A DNA stretch of 64,000 nt, taken from assembly GCA_903886275.1 (NCBI GenBank), contig CAISLN010000050.1, positions 44,457 through 108,456 on the forward strand, given 5' to 3'. Both the position numbers and the translations under genes were made by a program. The notes below the pieces were generated by a model. It was not told the DNA's origin. It searched no databases and saw only the letters and a program-made list of their open reading frames with translations. Below, in pieces: positions 31,902 to 42,341 of this stretch. Origin of the DNA: an uncultured beta proteobacterium (GTDB lineage Bacteria; Pseudomonadota; Gammaproteobacteria; Burkholderiales; Burkholderiaceae_C). Every line of letters starts with the position of its first letter. Within the stretch, counting starts at the first letter, position 1.

Positions 31902-33045
31902 CGGTGGCTATTGTCGCGGTGTCACGCTGCAACTCCTGGTGCAGCGTGGCAAATTTTGTCTGCAGAGTCTGCAATCGTTTCGGGTCTTGCTGCGGCGCGG
32001 CCAGCCAAGCCAAAGTGGCATCGGCCAGTGCGTGGGGTGTGGCAGCGTCCTGCAGCAACTCGGGCACCACAAATTCGGCGCAGAGAATATTGGGCAGGCC
32101 GACCCAGGGCTGCAGGCGCTTGCGCCGCATGATCTGCCAAGACAGCCAGTTCTGGTGGTAGGCAATCACCATGGGGCGCTTGAACAGTGCGGCCTCCAAC
32201 GTGGCCGTGCCACTGGCGATCAGGGTCACGTCACAGGCGGCCAATGCGGCGTGGGACTGGCCATTGAGCAGCGTGACGCAGTCTGCCAGACCGTTGACTT
32301 GCACCATGGCTTCAATCTGTGGTCTGAAGCCAGGCACCACTGGCAGCACAAACCGCAGTGCGGGGCGCTGCGCCTTCATCAGGGCAGCAGCGCGGATAAA
32401 TCGTTCGGCCAAATGGGCAATCTCCGACCTGCGGCTACCCGGCAGGATCGCCACCAGCGGCGCTGTCGCATCCAGTCCCAGCGCAACACGGGCCGCCGCC
32501 CGGTCCGGCTCCATGGGAATGACGCTGGCCAGTGGATGGCCGACATAGGTGGCGGCAATGCCATGGCGCGCAAGCAGTTCCGGCTCAAAGGGGAAGATGC
32601 ACAACACATGGTCGGTGCTGCGGCGGATCTTTTCCATGCGATCGGGCCGCCAGGCCCAGACCGAGGGACAGACAAAATGAACGGTCTTGATGCCGGCGGC
32701 GCGCAAGTCTTCTTCGAGCTTGAAGTTGAAGTCCGGTGCGTCGGTGCCAATAAAAATGTTCGGCCGCTCTTTGAGCAGACGCTCGCGCAACTGCTCGCGG
32801 ATGCCCACGATCTCGCGGTAGCGGCGCAGCAGTTCCCAGTTGAAGCCATGCACCGCCAGCTTTTGGAATGACCACCAGGCGCTAAAGCCCAGGCGCTCCA
32901 TGTGCGGTCCACCGATGCCGTAACTACTCAATTCTGGCCAGCGTTTTTTGAGCCCGCCCAACAACAAACCGGCCAACAGGTCACCGGAGACCTCGCCTGC
33001 AACCATGGCCACGGCAGGCGCAGCGCTGCGCTCAGGCACATCCAT
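31873..33045 (-). CDS. lpxB: Lipid-A-disaccharide synthase
   Basis: Peripheral membrane glycosyltransferase (GT19) that joins lipid X with UDP-diacylglucosamine to make the lipid A disaccharide. The 390 residues have [11 protein letters not shown] near the start, [28 protein letters not shown]...YVGHPL and the nucleotide-binding LPGSRRSEI. The tail overlaps rnhB by 29 bp. Confidence 0.97.
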   Translation of the reverse strand: MDVPERSAAPAVAMVAGEVSGDLLAGLLLGGLKKRWPELSSYGIGGPHMERLGFSAWWSFQKLAVHGFNWELLRRYREIVGIREQLRERLLKERPNIFIGTDAPDFNFKLEEDLRAAGIKTVHFVCPSVWAWRPDRMEKIRRSTDHVLCIFPFEPELLARHGIAATYVGHPLASVIPMEPDRAAARVALGLDATAPLVAILPGSRRSEIAHLAERFIRAAALMKAQRPALRFVLPVVPGFRPQIEAMVQVNGLADCVTLLNGQSHAALAACDVTLIASGTATLEAALFKRPMVIAYHQNWLSWQIMRRKRLQPWVGLPNILCAEFVVPELLQDAATPHALADATLAWLAAPQQDPKRLQTLQTKFATLHQELQRDTATIATDAIQKILQN

Positions 33046-33053
33046 CGGGGACC

Positions 33054-33848
33054 TTAGCGCACGATGCCGCGTTGCGGCGAGGTCTGCTCCAAAAAGGACA
33101 GCATCATCTCCACATCGGGCGCCGCCTCTGGCGTCTCATCCACCAGGGTCGCAATGCGGGCGCGGGCGTTGTCCAGCGTCAGCTCATCGCGGTACAACGC
33201 CTTGTGCATGGCCTTGACAGCGGCAATGCGCTCGGGCGAAAAACCACGCCGGCGCAGGCCCTCGTAGTTCATGGAACGGGCCGCGGCGGGTTGGCCCTGG
33301 CACATCACAAACGGCGGCAAATCGGCAAACAGCAAGGCACACATGGAGGTCATGCTGTGCGCGCCAATGCGCACGAACTGGTGCACCACGGTAAAGCCAC
33401 CCAGGATCACCCAGTCGCCCACATGCACATGGCCGGCGAGCTGAGAGTTGTTGGCAAAAATGGTGTGGTTGCCAATTTGGCAGTCGTGCGCCAAATGCAC
33501 ATAGGCCATGATCCAGTTGTCATCGCCCACGCGCGTCACACCCACATCACCGGGCGAGCCGATGTTGAAGGTACAAAACTCGCGCACTGTGTTGCGGTCG
33601 CCAAGAATGAGTTCACAGGGCTCGCCCGCGTACTTCTTGTCCTGCGGAATCGCACCCAGGGAGCTGAACTGGAAAATGCGGTTGTCGCAGCCTATGGTGG
33701 TGTGGCCTTCGATCACTACATGGGGCCCGACCGTGGTGCCCGCACCTATGCGCACATGGGGGCCGATCACGGTGTAGGGGCCCACGGTCACCGTGCTGTC
33801 AAGCTCGGCCTTGGGGTCTACCAGCGCAGTGGCGTGAATAGCAGTCAC
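33054..33848 (-). CDS. lpxA: UDP-N-acetylglucosamine acyltransferase
   Basis: First step of lipid A synthesis: 3-O-acylation of UDP-GlcNAc from acyl-ACP. The 264 residues form a left-handed beta helix of hexapeptide repeats ([27 protein letters not shown] and so on). Catalytic His is in the [13 protein letters not shown] region, and a C-terminal helical part follows ([18 protein letters not shown]). lpxB starts 8 bp later. Confidence 0.97.
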   Translation of the reverse strand: MTAIHATALVDPKAELDSTVTVGPYTVIGPHVRIGAGTTVGPHVVIEGHTTIGCDNRIFQFSSLGAIPQDKKYAGEPCELILGDRNTVREFCTFNIGSPGDVGVTRVGDDNWIMAYVHLAHDCQIGNHTIFANNSQLAGHVHVGDWVILGGFTVVHQFVRIGAHSMTSMCALLFADLPPFVMCQGQPAAARSMNYEGLRRRGFSPERIAAVKAMHKALYRDELTLDNARARIATLVDETPEAAPDVEMMLSFLEQTSPQRGIVR

Positions 33849-33858
33849 TGCTTGGGCC

Positions 33859-34299
33859 TCAGGCCACCGCGCGCATGGCGCAGGTCAGCTCGGCTTCCAC
33901 CGCCAGTTCGCCGGCCACCAGGGCACGGGCCTTGAACTTGAAGATGCCGGCCTTCATGCGCAGCAGTTCCACTTCCAGAATCAATTGGTCACCCGGCTCC
34001 ACCGGTCGCTTGAAGCGCGCCCCGTCGATACCGGCAAAGTAATACACCATGTCATCGGTTGGCCCGGCACCCAGTGTGTCAAAGGCCAGCAGGCCAGCGG
34101 CCTGTGCCAATGCTTCAAGCATCAACACACCCGGCATGACCGGACGGTGCGGGAAATGGCCTTCAAAAAACGGCTCGTTGATGGTGACGTTTTTCAGGGC
34201 CTTGATGCTCTTGCCCTTGTCGATTTCAAGCACCCGGTCTACCAGCAAAAATGGGTAGCGGTGGGGCAGCTGTTTGAGAATTTTGTGGATGTCCATCAT
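33859..34299 (-). CDS. fabZ: (3R)-hydroxyacyl-ACP dehydratase FabZ
   Basis: Dehydrates 3-hydroxyacyl-ACP in fatty acid elongation, competing with LpxA for the shared hydroxyacyl-ACP pool. The 146 residues form a hotdog fold with the catalytic His in [23 protein letters not shown] and its Glu in the same helix. The double ATG overlaps the lpxD stop. Confidence 0.97.
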   Translation of the reverse strand: MMDIHKILKQLPHRYPFLLVDRVLEIDKGKSIKALKNVTINEPFFEGHFPHRPVMPGVLMLEALAQAAGLLAFDTLGAGPTDDMVYYFAGIDGARFKRPVEPGDQLILEVELLRMKAGIFKFKARALVAGELAVEAELTCAMRAVA

Positions 34300-35270
34300 G
34301 GTTTATTTTCTTTCTCCAAAACTTTGATACGGTCGCGCAGGCTGTGCAACTGCTTCAGCGTTGCGGCGTTGCGCTCCCAAGAGGCGTTGTCGTCCAGCGG
34401 GAAGACACCGGTGTAATGGCCGGGCTTGCTGATCGACTTGGTCACCACCGAGGCGGCAGAAATGTTGATGCCTGCGGCAAGCGTCAAGTGACCCAAGACC
34501 ACGGCGCCGCCACCTACTGTGCAGTTGGGGCCTATGGTGGCACTGCCGGCAACGCCTGCACAACCGGCCATGGCCGTGTTCGCACCTATGCGGACGTTGT
34601 GGCCGATCTGAATCAGGTTGTCGAGTTTGACGCCGTTCTCAATCACCGTGTCTTGCAGGGCGCCACGGTCCACGCAGCTGTTGGCGCCAATTTCGACATC
34701 GTCGCCAATGCGCACCGCGCCCAACTGTTCAATCTTTTCCCAGCGCTCGCCATCCCGGGCGAAACCAAATCCATCGGCGCCAATCACCACACCCGAATGC
34801 AAAATGCAACGCGCACCAATCACGCAGTCCTCGCCCACGGTGACGCGCGACTTGAGCACGCTGCCAGCCCCTATGCGGGCACCGCGCTCGACCACGCACA
34901 GCGGGCCGACAAAAGCGCTGGCATCCACCACAGCTGTGGAATCGACGACGGCACTGGGATGCACGCCAGTTTGCCGCGCGCCGGGCTGCTTGCTGCGCCA
35001 GAGCTGGGTCAGGCGTGCGTAATACAGATAGGGGTTGTCGGCCACGATCAGGGCCACGCCCTGGGGCGCCATGTCCTGCATGGCTGCCGAGACAATCACA
35101 CAAGCCGCCCTTGTGCTGCGCAACTGCGCTTGGTACCTGGGGTTGCTCAAAAAACTGATCTGCCCGGGCCCGGCCGACTCCAGCGGCGCCAGGCCCTGGA
35201 TTGCCAGATCGGGGCTGCCCAGCAAGGTCCCACCCAAGGCTTCCACCATACCAGCCAGCGTGAGCTGCAT
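34296..35270 (-). CDS. lpxD: UDP-3-O-(3-hydroxyacyl)glucosamine N-acyltransferase
   Basis: Adds the second acyl chain to the lipid A precursor. The 324 residues have the N-terminal uridine-binding domain ([15 protein letters not shown]) and a hexapeptide-repeat beta helix. The conserved [14 protein letters not shown] segment and the catalytic His in [11 protein letters not shown] are both present. The C-terminal helix ends in a Lys/Glu-rich stretch. Four-base overlap with fabZ. Confidence 0.97.
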   Translation of the reverse strand: MQLTLAGMVEALGGTLLGSPDLAIQGLAPLESAGPGQISFLSNPRYQAQLRSTRAACVIVSAAMQDMAPQGVALIVADNPYLYYARLTQLWRSKQPGARQTGVHPSAVVDSTAVVDASAFVGPLCVVERGARIGAGSVLKSRVTVGEDCVIGARCILHSGVVIGADGFGFARDGERWEKIEQLGAVRIGDDVEIGANSCVDRGALQDTVIENGVKLDNLIQIGHNVRIGANTAMAGCAGVAGSATIGPNCTVGGGAVVLGHLTLAAGINISAASVVTKSISKPGHYTGVFPLDDNASWERNAATLKQLHSLRDRIKVLEKENKP

Positions 35271-35289
35271 GGCTTAACGCGCGCCGCGT

Positions 35290-35799
35290 TTACTTGGCAC
35301 CGGCGTTCAGGATTCTGATGACCTTGTCGGTGATGTCAATCTTGGGATTGAAGTAAACCGCTTCTTGCACCACCAGATCGTATTTTTCTGTCTCAGCAAG
35401 TTGGCGTATGGCCTTGGTGGCCTTTTCGTAAACCTGTTGCAGCTCCTCGTTGCGACGGCCATTGAGGTCTTCGTCGAACTCGCGCTTCTTGCGTTGCAGG
35501 TCGCGGTTTTGCTCGACAAATTCCTTTTGCTTGGTGGAGCGCTGGCTCTCGGTCATGGTGGGCGCATCGCGCTCGAACTTCTCGCTAAAGGACTTGAGCG
35601 TGGCCTGCAAATCGGTCAGCTCTTTCTGGCGCTTGGAAAACTCGGTTTCCAGTTTGGCTGTGGCCGCTTTGGCAGGCCCCGATTCGCTGGTGATGCGCTG
35701 CGAGTTGATGAACGCAATGCGGGACTCTTGCGCCTGAACGCCGCAGGCCAGAAGCATGCACAGCAGGCCAGAAGCCCAAATTGTCTTGTGGTTTGTCAT
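35290..35799 (-). CDS. skp: OmpH/Skp-family periplasmic chaperone
   Basis: Holds unfolded outer-membrane proteins in transit to the Bam complex. The 169-residue precursor has a signal peptide (cleavage near CGVQAQ), then FINSQRITSESGPAKAA and long charged coiled-coil helices (~35-130), ending in VYFNPKIDITDKVIRIL. It directly follows bamA, its ATG sharing a base with the bamA stop, and precedes lpxD by 19 bp. Confidence 0.94.
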   Translation of the reverse strand: MTNHKTIWASGLLCMLLACGVQAQESRIAFINSQRITSESGPAKAATAKLETEFSKRQKELTDLQATLKSFSEKFERDAPTMTESQRSTKQKEFVEQNRDLQRKKREFDEDLNGRRNEELQQVYEKATKAIRQLAETEKYDLVVQEAVYFNPKIDITDKVIRILNAGAK

Positions 35800-38120
35800 T
35801 AGAAGGTGGTTCCAATCTGAAATGCCAGGGACTGTATCTTATCGCCATCCAACTGACGCACGGGTTTTGCAAAAGCCAGGCGCAAGGGACCGACCGGAGA
35901 AATCCAGCTGATGCCCACACCTGCCGAGACACGCATTTCATCAAACTGAATCGGGTCGTTGGGGCCATAGATGCCGCCCACGTCCATGAAGCCGAACCAA
36001 CGCAGGGTACGGTCATTGCCGCCACCGGGGAAGGGCGACAACACCTCGGCGTTAAAGGTCAGTTTTTTGGGGCCGCCGGGCGATATGCCTATGGTTGAAC
36101 CGCCAGCTGCCACCAGGGCCGCCCTTTGTGCTGCAGTGGTCAGACTGCCCTGCTCAAAACCACGCACCGAACCCAAGCCGCCCGAGGTGTAATTCTTCAG
36201 TACGGGATAGTTCAAGCCATCGGTTCCTGTACCCACATCCATTTGCGCGTTGAGGGCCAGGGTGGTCTTCTTGGTCAAGGGGTAGAACTGCTGCAACTGG
36301 GCGGAGGCACGCAGGTAGCGCAAATCGCCAGCCACGCTCCATTCGCCATTCAGGCGCAACACGCGACCGGTACTGGGAACCAGCGCGCTGTCCCTCGTAT
36401 CGCGTGCCCAACCGGCGGTCAGGGGCACGGCGTAAGTGGTCAGGCCGAACTCGTTGGCAAAGTCCTGGTACACCGTGGGCAACAGGGTTCCTGGAATGAT
36501 TTCGGTACGGTCAACGCCCAGGCCCAGGAACACCGTATCGTTCTCTGTAAAGGGCACACCGAACACCATGCTGGCGCCTGTGGTTTGTACCGAGTAGCTG
36601 TCAATGTCGGTGTAGGGTTTGCTGGTGCGTTGCGCTAAATTGATGGTGCGCGATACACCGTCTTCGGTGAAATAGGGATTGGTGGTGTTGAAGGCCAGGG
36701 TGCGGTTGTACTTGCTGGTGTTGAGCTCAATACCCAGCGAACTGCCAGAGCCAAAGGCATTGTCTTGCCTGAAACCAAAGGTCAGGCCCAGCCCATCGGC
36801 GCTCGACACACCCGCGCCCAGGCTGATGCTGCCGGTGGGCTTTTCCACGATGTTGACGGTCAGGTCTACTTGGTCCAAGGTTCCTGGCACCTCCTGGGTG
36901 TCGAGCGTCACTTCCTTGAAGTAACCCAGTCGATCGACCCGGTTGCGCGACTGGCGGATTTTGTCGCCGTCATACCAAGAGGCTTCGAGCTGACGGAACT
37001 CTCGGCGAATCACTTCATCGCGTGTTCTGTCGTTGCCCACCACATTGATGCGTCGCACATAGGCCCGGCGCGAGGGGTCTCCCACCAGCGTAATTTCCAC
37101 CCGGTTGGTGGCGCGGTCGATCTCGGTCTTGGCCTCGGCGCGGCCAAAGGCGTAGCCAAAGTTACCGTAATAGTCGCTAAAGGCCTTGGTGGTCTGGGCT
37201 ACCTGGTCGGAGTTGTAGGCCTCACCGGCCTTGATGGCAATCAGCGACTCGAACTCTGCATCCTTGCCCAGGTAGTTGCCTGCTAATTTGATCTTGGAGA
37301 CCACAAAGCGGTCGCCCTCGGTGATGTTGACGGTGATGCCCATGCCCTGCTTGTCGGGCGCAATGGCCACCTGCGTCGAGTCCACCTTGAATTCCAGATA
37401 ACCCTGCGTCAGGTAAAAGGAGCGCAGCGATTCAATGTCCGCATTGAGCTTGGTGCGCGAATAGCGGTTGGACTTGGTGTACCAGCTCAGCCAGCCGCCG
37501 GTGTCTTGGTCGAACTGGTCCAGCAGCTTGGACTCGGTAAAGTCCTTGGCTCCGACGATGCGGATTTCCTTGATCTTGGCCGTATCGCCTTCGGTCACCG
37601 AGAAGCTCAGGTTCACCCGATTGCGCTCTATCGGCGTCACTGTGGCCACCACCTCGGTGGCATACATGCTGCGGCTGATGTACTGGCGCTTGAGCTCCTG
37701 CTCGGCCTTGTCTACCAGCGCCTTGTCGTAGGGACGGCCATCGGCCAAACCGACATCGCGCAAGGCTTTTTTGAGCACGTCCTTGTCAAATTCCTTGGTG
37801 CCGGAAAAATCCACCTCGGCAATGGTGGGGCGCTCTTCGACCACCACCACCAGTACGCCGTCCTTGGCCTCGATGCGCACATCCTTGAACAGACCCAAGG
37901 CAAACAGCGAACGAATGGAAGCGGCCGCCTTTTCATCGCTGTAGGTGTCGCCCACGCGAACCGGGATGGACGCGAACACCGTGCCAGCCTCCACACGTTG
38001 CAGGCCTTCCACACGAATATCAAGCACCGCAAAAGGTTCCAGCGCCAGCGCCGCATGCGCCACCAAGCCGGCCGCCACGGCCGCCACGGCGCGCAGCACA
38101 AAAATAGATTTCAAACGCAT
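35799..38120 (-). CDS. bamA: Outer membrane protein assembly factor BamA
   Basis: Central barrel of the machine that inserts beta-barrel proteins into the outer membrane. The 773-residue precursor has a signal peptide (to about ALA at 26), five POTRA domains (~27-420) and a C-terminal 16-strand barrel. The barrel carries the conserved lid motif VRGF (GLGSVRGFEQGS) and the terminal aromatic signature ending GTTF. Length suits the family. It lies between rseP and skp as in most Proteobacteria. Confidence 0.97.
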   Translation of the reverse strand: MRLKSIFVLRAVAAVAAGLVAHAALALEPFAVLDIRVEGLQRVEAGTVFASIPVRVGDTYSDEKAAASIRSLFALGLFKDVRIEAKDGVLVVVVEERPTIAEVDFSGTKEFDKDVLKKALRDVGLADGRPYDKALVDKAEQELKRQYISRSMYATEVVATVTPIERNRVNLSFSVTEGDTAKIKEIRIVGAKDFTESKLLDQFDQDTGGWLSWYTKSNRYSRTKLNADIESLRSFYLTQGYLEFKVDSTQVAIAPDKQGMGITVNITEGDRFVVSKIKLAGNYLGKDAEFESLIAIKAGEAYNSDQVAQTTKAFSDYYGNFGYAFGRAEAKTEIDRATNRVEITLVGDPSRRAYVRRINVVGNDRTRDEVIRREFRQLEASWYDGDKIRQSRNRVDRLGYFKEVTLDTQEVPGTLDQVDLTVNIVEKPTGSISLGAGVSSADGLGLTFGFRQDNAFGSGSSLGIELNTSKYNRTLAFNTTNPYFTEDGVSRTINLAQRTSKPYTDIDSYSVQTTGASMVFGVPFTENDTVFLGLGVDRTEIIPGTLLPTVYQDFANEFGLTTYAVPLTAGWARDTRDSALVPSTGRVLRLNGEWSVAGDLRYLRASAQLQQFYPLTKKTTLALNAQMDVGTGTDGLNYPVLKNYTSGGLGSVRGFEQGSLTTAAQRAALVAAGGSTIGISPGGPKKLTFNAEVLSPFPGGGNDRTLRWFGFMDVGGIYGPNDPIQFDEMRVSAGVGISWISPVGPLRLAFAKPVRQLDGDKIQSLAFQIGTTF

Positions 38121-38156
38121 GTTGTTCGATTCGGGGTTGGAAAATACAAAAACGGG

Positions 38157-39521
38157 TCAGGACAAGAGGCGCGAAAGGTCGTTGAAGATCGCAATCGACA
38201 TCATCACCAGCAACAAGGCTAACCCAACCCTTTGCAACCTGGACAACCAGGTCTCGGAAACAGCGTTACCCGTGACACCTTCCCAACAATAATACATCAG
38301 GTGTCCGCCATCCAAGATAGGCAGGGGAAGCAGGTTGAGCACGCCCAGGCTGATGCTGATCAGCGCCAAAAACACCATGAACTGTTCAAGCCCCATGGCC
38401 GCCGAACGCCCGGCATAGTCGGCAATCGTGATAGGGCCACTCAGGTTGCGCACCGAAGCCTGGCCGATGACGATCTGCCCCATCATGCGCAGCGTCAGCG
38501 CGGACACCTCCCAGGTCTTGCTGCCCGCTTTTTGTATGCCAGCCCAGGGGCCATAGCGCACCTTCACCATGGCGGGCGCACGCCCTATCGAAGCGCCCAC
38601 GCGACCGATGGTCTGTGCGGCTTCCTGCTCTTGGCGCGGCGTGACGGTGAGCGTGCGTTGTGCACCGCCGCGTTCAATGCGCCATTGCTGTGGCTGGGGT
38701 ACTGCATGGGCGCCTGAGCTTCTGATCGAGGCGCGCAGTTGTGCCGCATCCGCGATGCGCATACCGTCCACCTGCAACACCAGGTCGTCCGGCTTCAGGC
38801 CGGCTGCTTCTGCCGCGCCGCCCTGCGTGAGTGCACCGATCCAGGCCGGCACATAGGGACTGACGAATCCGATGGCGCGAAACATGGTTGCATCGGCGTT
38901 GGTCAGGTCCAGTTGATCGAACGACAGCTGGACTTCACGCAGCTCTGCGTCATCGGCCGTCTGGTATTGCAGCTGCAGGCTTTTTGACCCCAGCGCGGCA
39001 CGCGTGAGCCACCAGCGAAAGTCTTCAAAGGAAGCCACCGGCTCCAAACTGTCGCCGGAAAAACCGATCTGCACAATCCGCTCGCCGCCGGTGAAACCGG
39101 CCTTCTCTGCAACGGAGGCGGCTTCCGGCTTGGCCACCAAGGCCTGCGGCTCGCTCACGCCCATCCAGTTGACGCAGGCATACAAAATCACCGCCAGGAA
39201 TAAGTTGGCCAGCGGCCCGGCCGCCACCACCGCCGCACGGCTTCTCAAAGGCTTCCTGTTAAAGGCAAAGGGCAACTGGTCTGCAGCCACTGGCTCTTCG
39301 CGTTCGTCGAGCATCTTGACGAAGCCGCCCAGCGGCAACAGGCCAATTTGGTAGACCGTACCAGAGCGCTTGGAGGTCCAGGCCACAAGACGGGGACCAA
39401 AGCCGATGGAGAACTTGAGCACCTTGACGCCGCAGGCGCGAGCCATGGCGAAATGGCCCCACTCGTGGACCGCCACCAGCAGTGCAATGGCAAGCAAAAA
39501 CGCACCCAGGGTGAGTAGCAT
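38157..39521 (-). CDS. rseP: Site-2 metalloprotease RseP
   Basis: Intramembrane zinc protease that cleaves RseA (sigma-E pathway) and leftover signal peptides. The 454 residues have HEWGH at 19-23 in the first membrane helix and two periplasmic PDZ domains (about 115-300, with LKPDDLVLQVDGMRI in the second). The C-terminal catalytic region contains NLLPLPILDGGHLMYY, which gives the third zinc ligand. Upstream of bamA, matching its envelope-stress role. Confidence 0.97.
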   Translation of the reverse strand: MLLTLGAFLLAIALLVAVHEWGHFAMARACGVKVLKFSIGFGPRLVAWTSKRSGTVYQIGLLPLGGFVKMLDEREEPVAADQLPFAFNRKPLRSRAAVVAAGPLANLFLAVILYACVNWMGVSEPQALVAKPEAASVAEKAGFTGGERIVQIGFSGDSLEPVASFEDFRWWLTRAALGSKSLQLQYQTADDAELREVQLSFDQLDLTNADATMFRAIGFVSPYVPAWIGALTQGGAAEAAGLKPDDLVLQVDGMRIADAAQLRASIRSSGAHAVPQPQQWRIERGGAQRTLTVTPRQEQEAAQTIGRVGASIGRAPAMVKVRYGPWAGIQKAGSKTWEVSALTLRMMGQIVIGQASVRNLSGPITIADYAGRSAAMGLEQFMVFLALISISLGVLNLLPLPILDGGHLMYYCWEGVTGNAVSETWLSRLQRVGLALLLVMMSIAIFNDLSRLLS

Positions 39522-39531
39522 GGATGTGTGC

Positions 39532-40722
39532 TTAAGCGGCGAACCGACGCGCGATACCCTGCGCCACCGAACGCGATTCCAGGTCCAGCTCTATCAAGGC
39601 CTCCAGCGAGTCCGGCCGCTCAAACCCGACCTGGTCCAGCGTTTCGAGGTTGAGCTGATGGATCTGGTCGAAGCGGATCTTCCCGTTCAGGAAGGCCTCT
39701 ACCGCCACCTCATTGGCCGCATTCAGGACGGCGGGCGAACCCTCTGGCCCGTCCAACACACGCCAGGCCAGTTGCAGGCCGGGGTAACGCAGGCCATGGT
39801 CGTTGGCGCTAAAGGGCTCAAAGGTCAGCGCCGACATTTTGGTGAAGTCCAGCGCCGCGGCACCACTTTGTGTGCGCAGGGGCCAGGACAGGCCATAGGC
39901 AATGGGGCCGCGCATATCGGGCGTGCCCAGTTGTGCCACCACCGAATTGTCCACAAACTGGACCATGGAATGGATCACGCTTTGCGGATGGATCACCACC
40001 TCGATCTGGCTGGCCTGCACGCCAAACAGAAAGCGGGCCTCGATGACCTCCAGCGCCTTGTTCATCATGGTGGCAGAGTCCACAGAAATCTTGCGCCCCA
40101 TGACCCAGTTCGGATGGGCGCAGGCCTCTTGCGGCGTCACTGCGTAGAGCGTATCGGGCGCGCGGGTACGAAAGGGTCCGCCCGAGGCGGTCAAAATGAT
40201 TTTGTCTACCAGCGCGCTCCAGCTGCCGGGATCATCGGGCAGGGATTGGAAGATGGCCGAGTGCTCGCTGTCTATGGGCAGCAGGGTTGCGCCGCCCGAC
40301 TTGACGGCCTGCATGAACAGATGGCCACCGACCACCAGCGCTTCCTTGTTGGCCAGCAGCAGGCGCTTGCCGCTGCGCGCCGCCGCCAGGCAGGGCGCCA
40401 GTCCAGCGGCACCCACAATGGCGGCCATCACCGCATCCACCTGCGGGTGCGCGGCGATGTCAGCAATCGCCTGCGCTCCCCACTGCACCTGCACAGACAA
40501 ACCAGCAGAGGCACAGCGCTGCTTCAAATCGCGCCCGCTGGCGGCATCGGCCATGATGGCAAACGCCGGCTGGTGCTGCAGACACTGCGCAAACATCGCC
40601 TCCACACTGGTGGACGCAGTGAGCGCAAACACCTGGTAGCGCTGCGGGTGCAGGGCCATCACGTCCAATGTGTTGACGCCAATCGAGCCGGTCGATCCGA
40701 GAATCAGCACCTGCTGTTTCAT
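39532..40722 (-). CDS. dxr: 1-deoxy-D-xylulose-5-phosphate reductoisomerase
   Basis: Second enzyme of the MEP isoprenoid pathway; supplies precursors used by UppS nearby. The ATG at 40722 gives 396 residues beginning with the NADPH-binding motif VLILGSTGSIGVNTLDVM. Metal and substrate motifs are LLPIDSEHSAIFQ, TASGGPFR, GRKISVDSATMMNKALEVIEA and HPQSVIHSMV. A long frame upstream of this ATG overlaps cdsA and is not real coding. Start overlaps cdsA stop by four bases. Confidence 0.97.
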   Translation of the reverse strand: MKQQVLILGSTGSIGVNTLDVMALHPQRYQVFALTASTSVEAMFAQCLQHQPAFAIMADAASGRDLKQRCASAGLSVQVQWGAQAIADIAAHPQVDAVMAAIVGAAGLAPCLAAARSGKRLLLANKEALVVGGHLFMQAVKSGGATLLPIDSEHSAIFQSLPDDPGSWSALVDKIILTASGGPFRTRAPDTLYAVTPQEACAHPNWVMGRKISVDSATMMNKALEVIEARFLFGVQASQIEVVIHPQSVIHSMVQFVDNSVVAQLGTPDMRGPIAYGLSWPLRTQSGAAALDFTKMSALTFEPFSANDHGLRYPGLQLAWRVLDGPEGSPAVLNAANEVAVEAFLNGKIRFDQIHQLNLETLDQVGFERPDSLEALIELDLESRSVAQGIARRFAA

Positions 40723-41573
40723 AGGCCACCTCCACTGACCAGCATCATGGCCAGAGGCAGGGTCGGCAGCAGCGCATCGACCCGGTCCAGCACACCGCCG
40801 TGCCCCGGCAACAGATTGCTGCTGTCCTTGACACCGGCGGCGCGCTTGAACAGCGACTCCACCAGGTCGCCTGCCACGCTCATGGCGCAAAGAAAGGCAA
40901 TGCCCACCAGCCAGACCGGCGATCCCATGGACCACAGGTGGCTGTACAGGCTGGCAGAATCCAGCGCGCTGTGGCGATCGACCGCCATCCACAACAAGGC
41001 GATGCTAAACACCGTGACCAGGCCACCCACCACCCCTTCCCAGGTCTTGCCCGGGCTGATGGAGGGCGCCAACTTGTTGGCAAAGAACTTGCCACCCAAG
41101 GCACGGCCCGAAAAATACGCACCGATATCGGCCGCCCAGACCAGCACCAGAACCGAGAGCAAAAAATTGATGCCCATGGCGCGCGCCTGCATCAAGGCCA
41201 GCCAGGCCGCCCACAGCAGCAGGGTGCCGCCGCACAGGCGCAGGGAAGAAGGAAGGGACAGCCACACCGCAGGTCCCGCGCGCAGGGCCCAGGAGCCGGC
41301 CAGTACCCAGAAGGCGCCAATCAACAGCCAGACCAAACCGAGCTGCGCCTTGGGCAGGCCCAGGTACCAGGAGGCTGCGCACAGGACGGCACAGACCAGG
41401 CCGGTGGCCACTGAGGTTTGTGCACCAAAGGCATTGAGCCTTGCCCACTCCCAGGCGGCACAGGCCAGGAGCACCAATGTGACGATGCCAAAGGGAAGGG
41501 TCGAGGGATAGAAGGTGGCGGGTAGCAGCACCGCAAGCAGCAGGAGTGCGGTGATGATTCTTTGCTTGAGCAT
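40719..41573 (-). CDS. cdsA: Phosphatidate cytidylyltransferase
   Basis: Makes CDP-diacylglycerol, the precursor of all phospholipids. The 284 residues span the membrane about eight times and end with the family signature SLFKRAAGVKDSSNLLPGHGGVLDRVDALL (KR, KD, PGHGG and DR-D elements all present). It lies 12 bp after uppS. Confidence 0.96.
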   Translation of the reverse strand: MLKQRIITALLLLAVLLPATFYPSTLPFGIVTLVLLACAAWEWARLNAFGAQTSVATGLVCAVLCAASWYLGLPKAQLGLVWLLIGAFWVLAGSWALRAGPAVWLSLPSSLRLCGGTLLLWAAWLALMQARAMGINFLLSVLVLVWAADIGAYFSGRALGGKFFANKLAPSISPGKTWEGVVGGLVTVFSIALLWMAVDRHSALDSASLYSHLWSMGSPVWLVGIAFLCAMSVAGDLVESLFKRAAGVKDSSNLLPGHGGVLDRVDALLPTLPLAMMLVSGGGL

Positions 41574-41585
41574 GGGTATGACCCC

Positions 41586-42335
41586 TCAGGTTGCAGTGTG
41601 GGATGTTCCGGGCAGCTGCTGCGAAGTCATGCCATAGCGGCGTTCGCGCGTGGCGTAGGCCTGTATCGCACCGTCCAGGGCCGCATCGTCAAATTCCGGC
41701 CAGAGCACATGGCTGAAATAGAGCTCACTGTAGGCCGCCTGCCAGAGCAAAAAATTGCTCAGGCGCATTTCGCCACCGGTACGCACGATCAGGTCGGGGT
41801 CACCGACGGCTGCCGTGGCCAGGTTGCGCGCCAGGCTTTCTTCGGTGATGGGCAAGCCGGCCGCGGCCAGGGCTTGCGCCGCCTGCACCACATCCCAGCG
41901 ACCACCGTAGTTAAAGCAGACATTGAGGATCAGCTTGCGGTTGTCTGCGGTTTCACGCTCGGCCTCCAGCAGGCTATTGCGCACGCGCTCGGACAGGCTC
42001 TCACGCTCACCGATGAACTGCAGGTGCACGCCCTCTTTTTTGAGCTGGTTGAGCTCGCGCGACAGGGCCACCACCAAGATTTCCATCAGGCCCGACACCT
42101 CATCGGCCGGGCGCTTCCAGTTCTCGGAAGAAAAGGCAAACACCGTCAACACCTGCACACCGCGCAGCACGCAGGCACGCACGGTGCGCTTGAGCACTTC
42201 AACACCCTGCTTGTGTCCTGCAATGCGCGGCAAGAAACGCTTGGATGCCCAGCGCCCATTGCCATCCATGACGATGGCAATGTGCCTGGGAACAGACTCC
42301 GGTGCAACAGCCATGGCTATGTGGTTCAGGCTCAA
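41586..42335 (-). CDS. uppS: Undecaprenyl pyrophosphate synthase
   Basis: Cis-prenyltransferase that builds the C55 carrier lipid for cell-wall sugars. Conserved regions: HIAIVMDGNGRWA (catalytic Asp ~24), the HKQGVEVLKRTVRAC helix, FAFSSENWKRP, and PDLIVRTGGEMRLSNFLLWQAAYSEL. 249 residues; the ATG at 42314 (MAVAPES) is a possible later start. It begins 6 bp after frr. Confidence 0.96.
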   Translation of the reverse strand: MSLNHIAMAVAPESVPRHIAIVMDGNGRWASKRFLPRIAGHKQGVEVLKRTVRACVLRGVQVLTVFAFSSENWKRPADEVSGLMEILVVALSRELNQLKKEGVHLQFIGERESLSERVRNSLLEAERETADNRKLILNVCFNYGGRWDVVQAAQALAAAGLPITEESLARNLATAAVGDPDLIVRTGGEMRLSNFLLWQAAYSELYFSHVLWPEFDDAALDGAIQAYATRERRYGMTSQQLPGTSHTAT

Positions 42336-42341
42336 TCAGGC

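Noticed and set aside
39370..41511. A 713-codon open frame on the plus strand opposite rseP, dxr and cdsA.
   Set aside because: It lies antisense to three certain genes and has the Arg/His/Gln/Ala-rich look of GC-driven shadow frames, with no recognisable domain.
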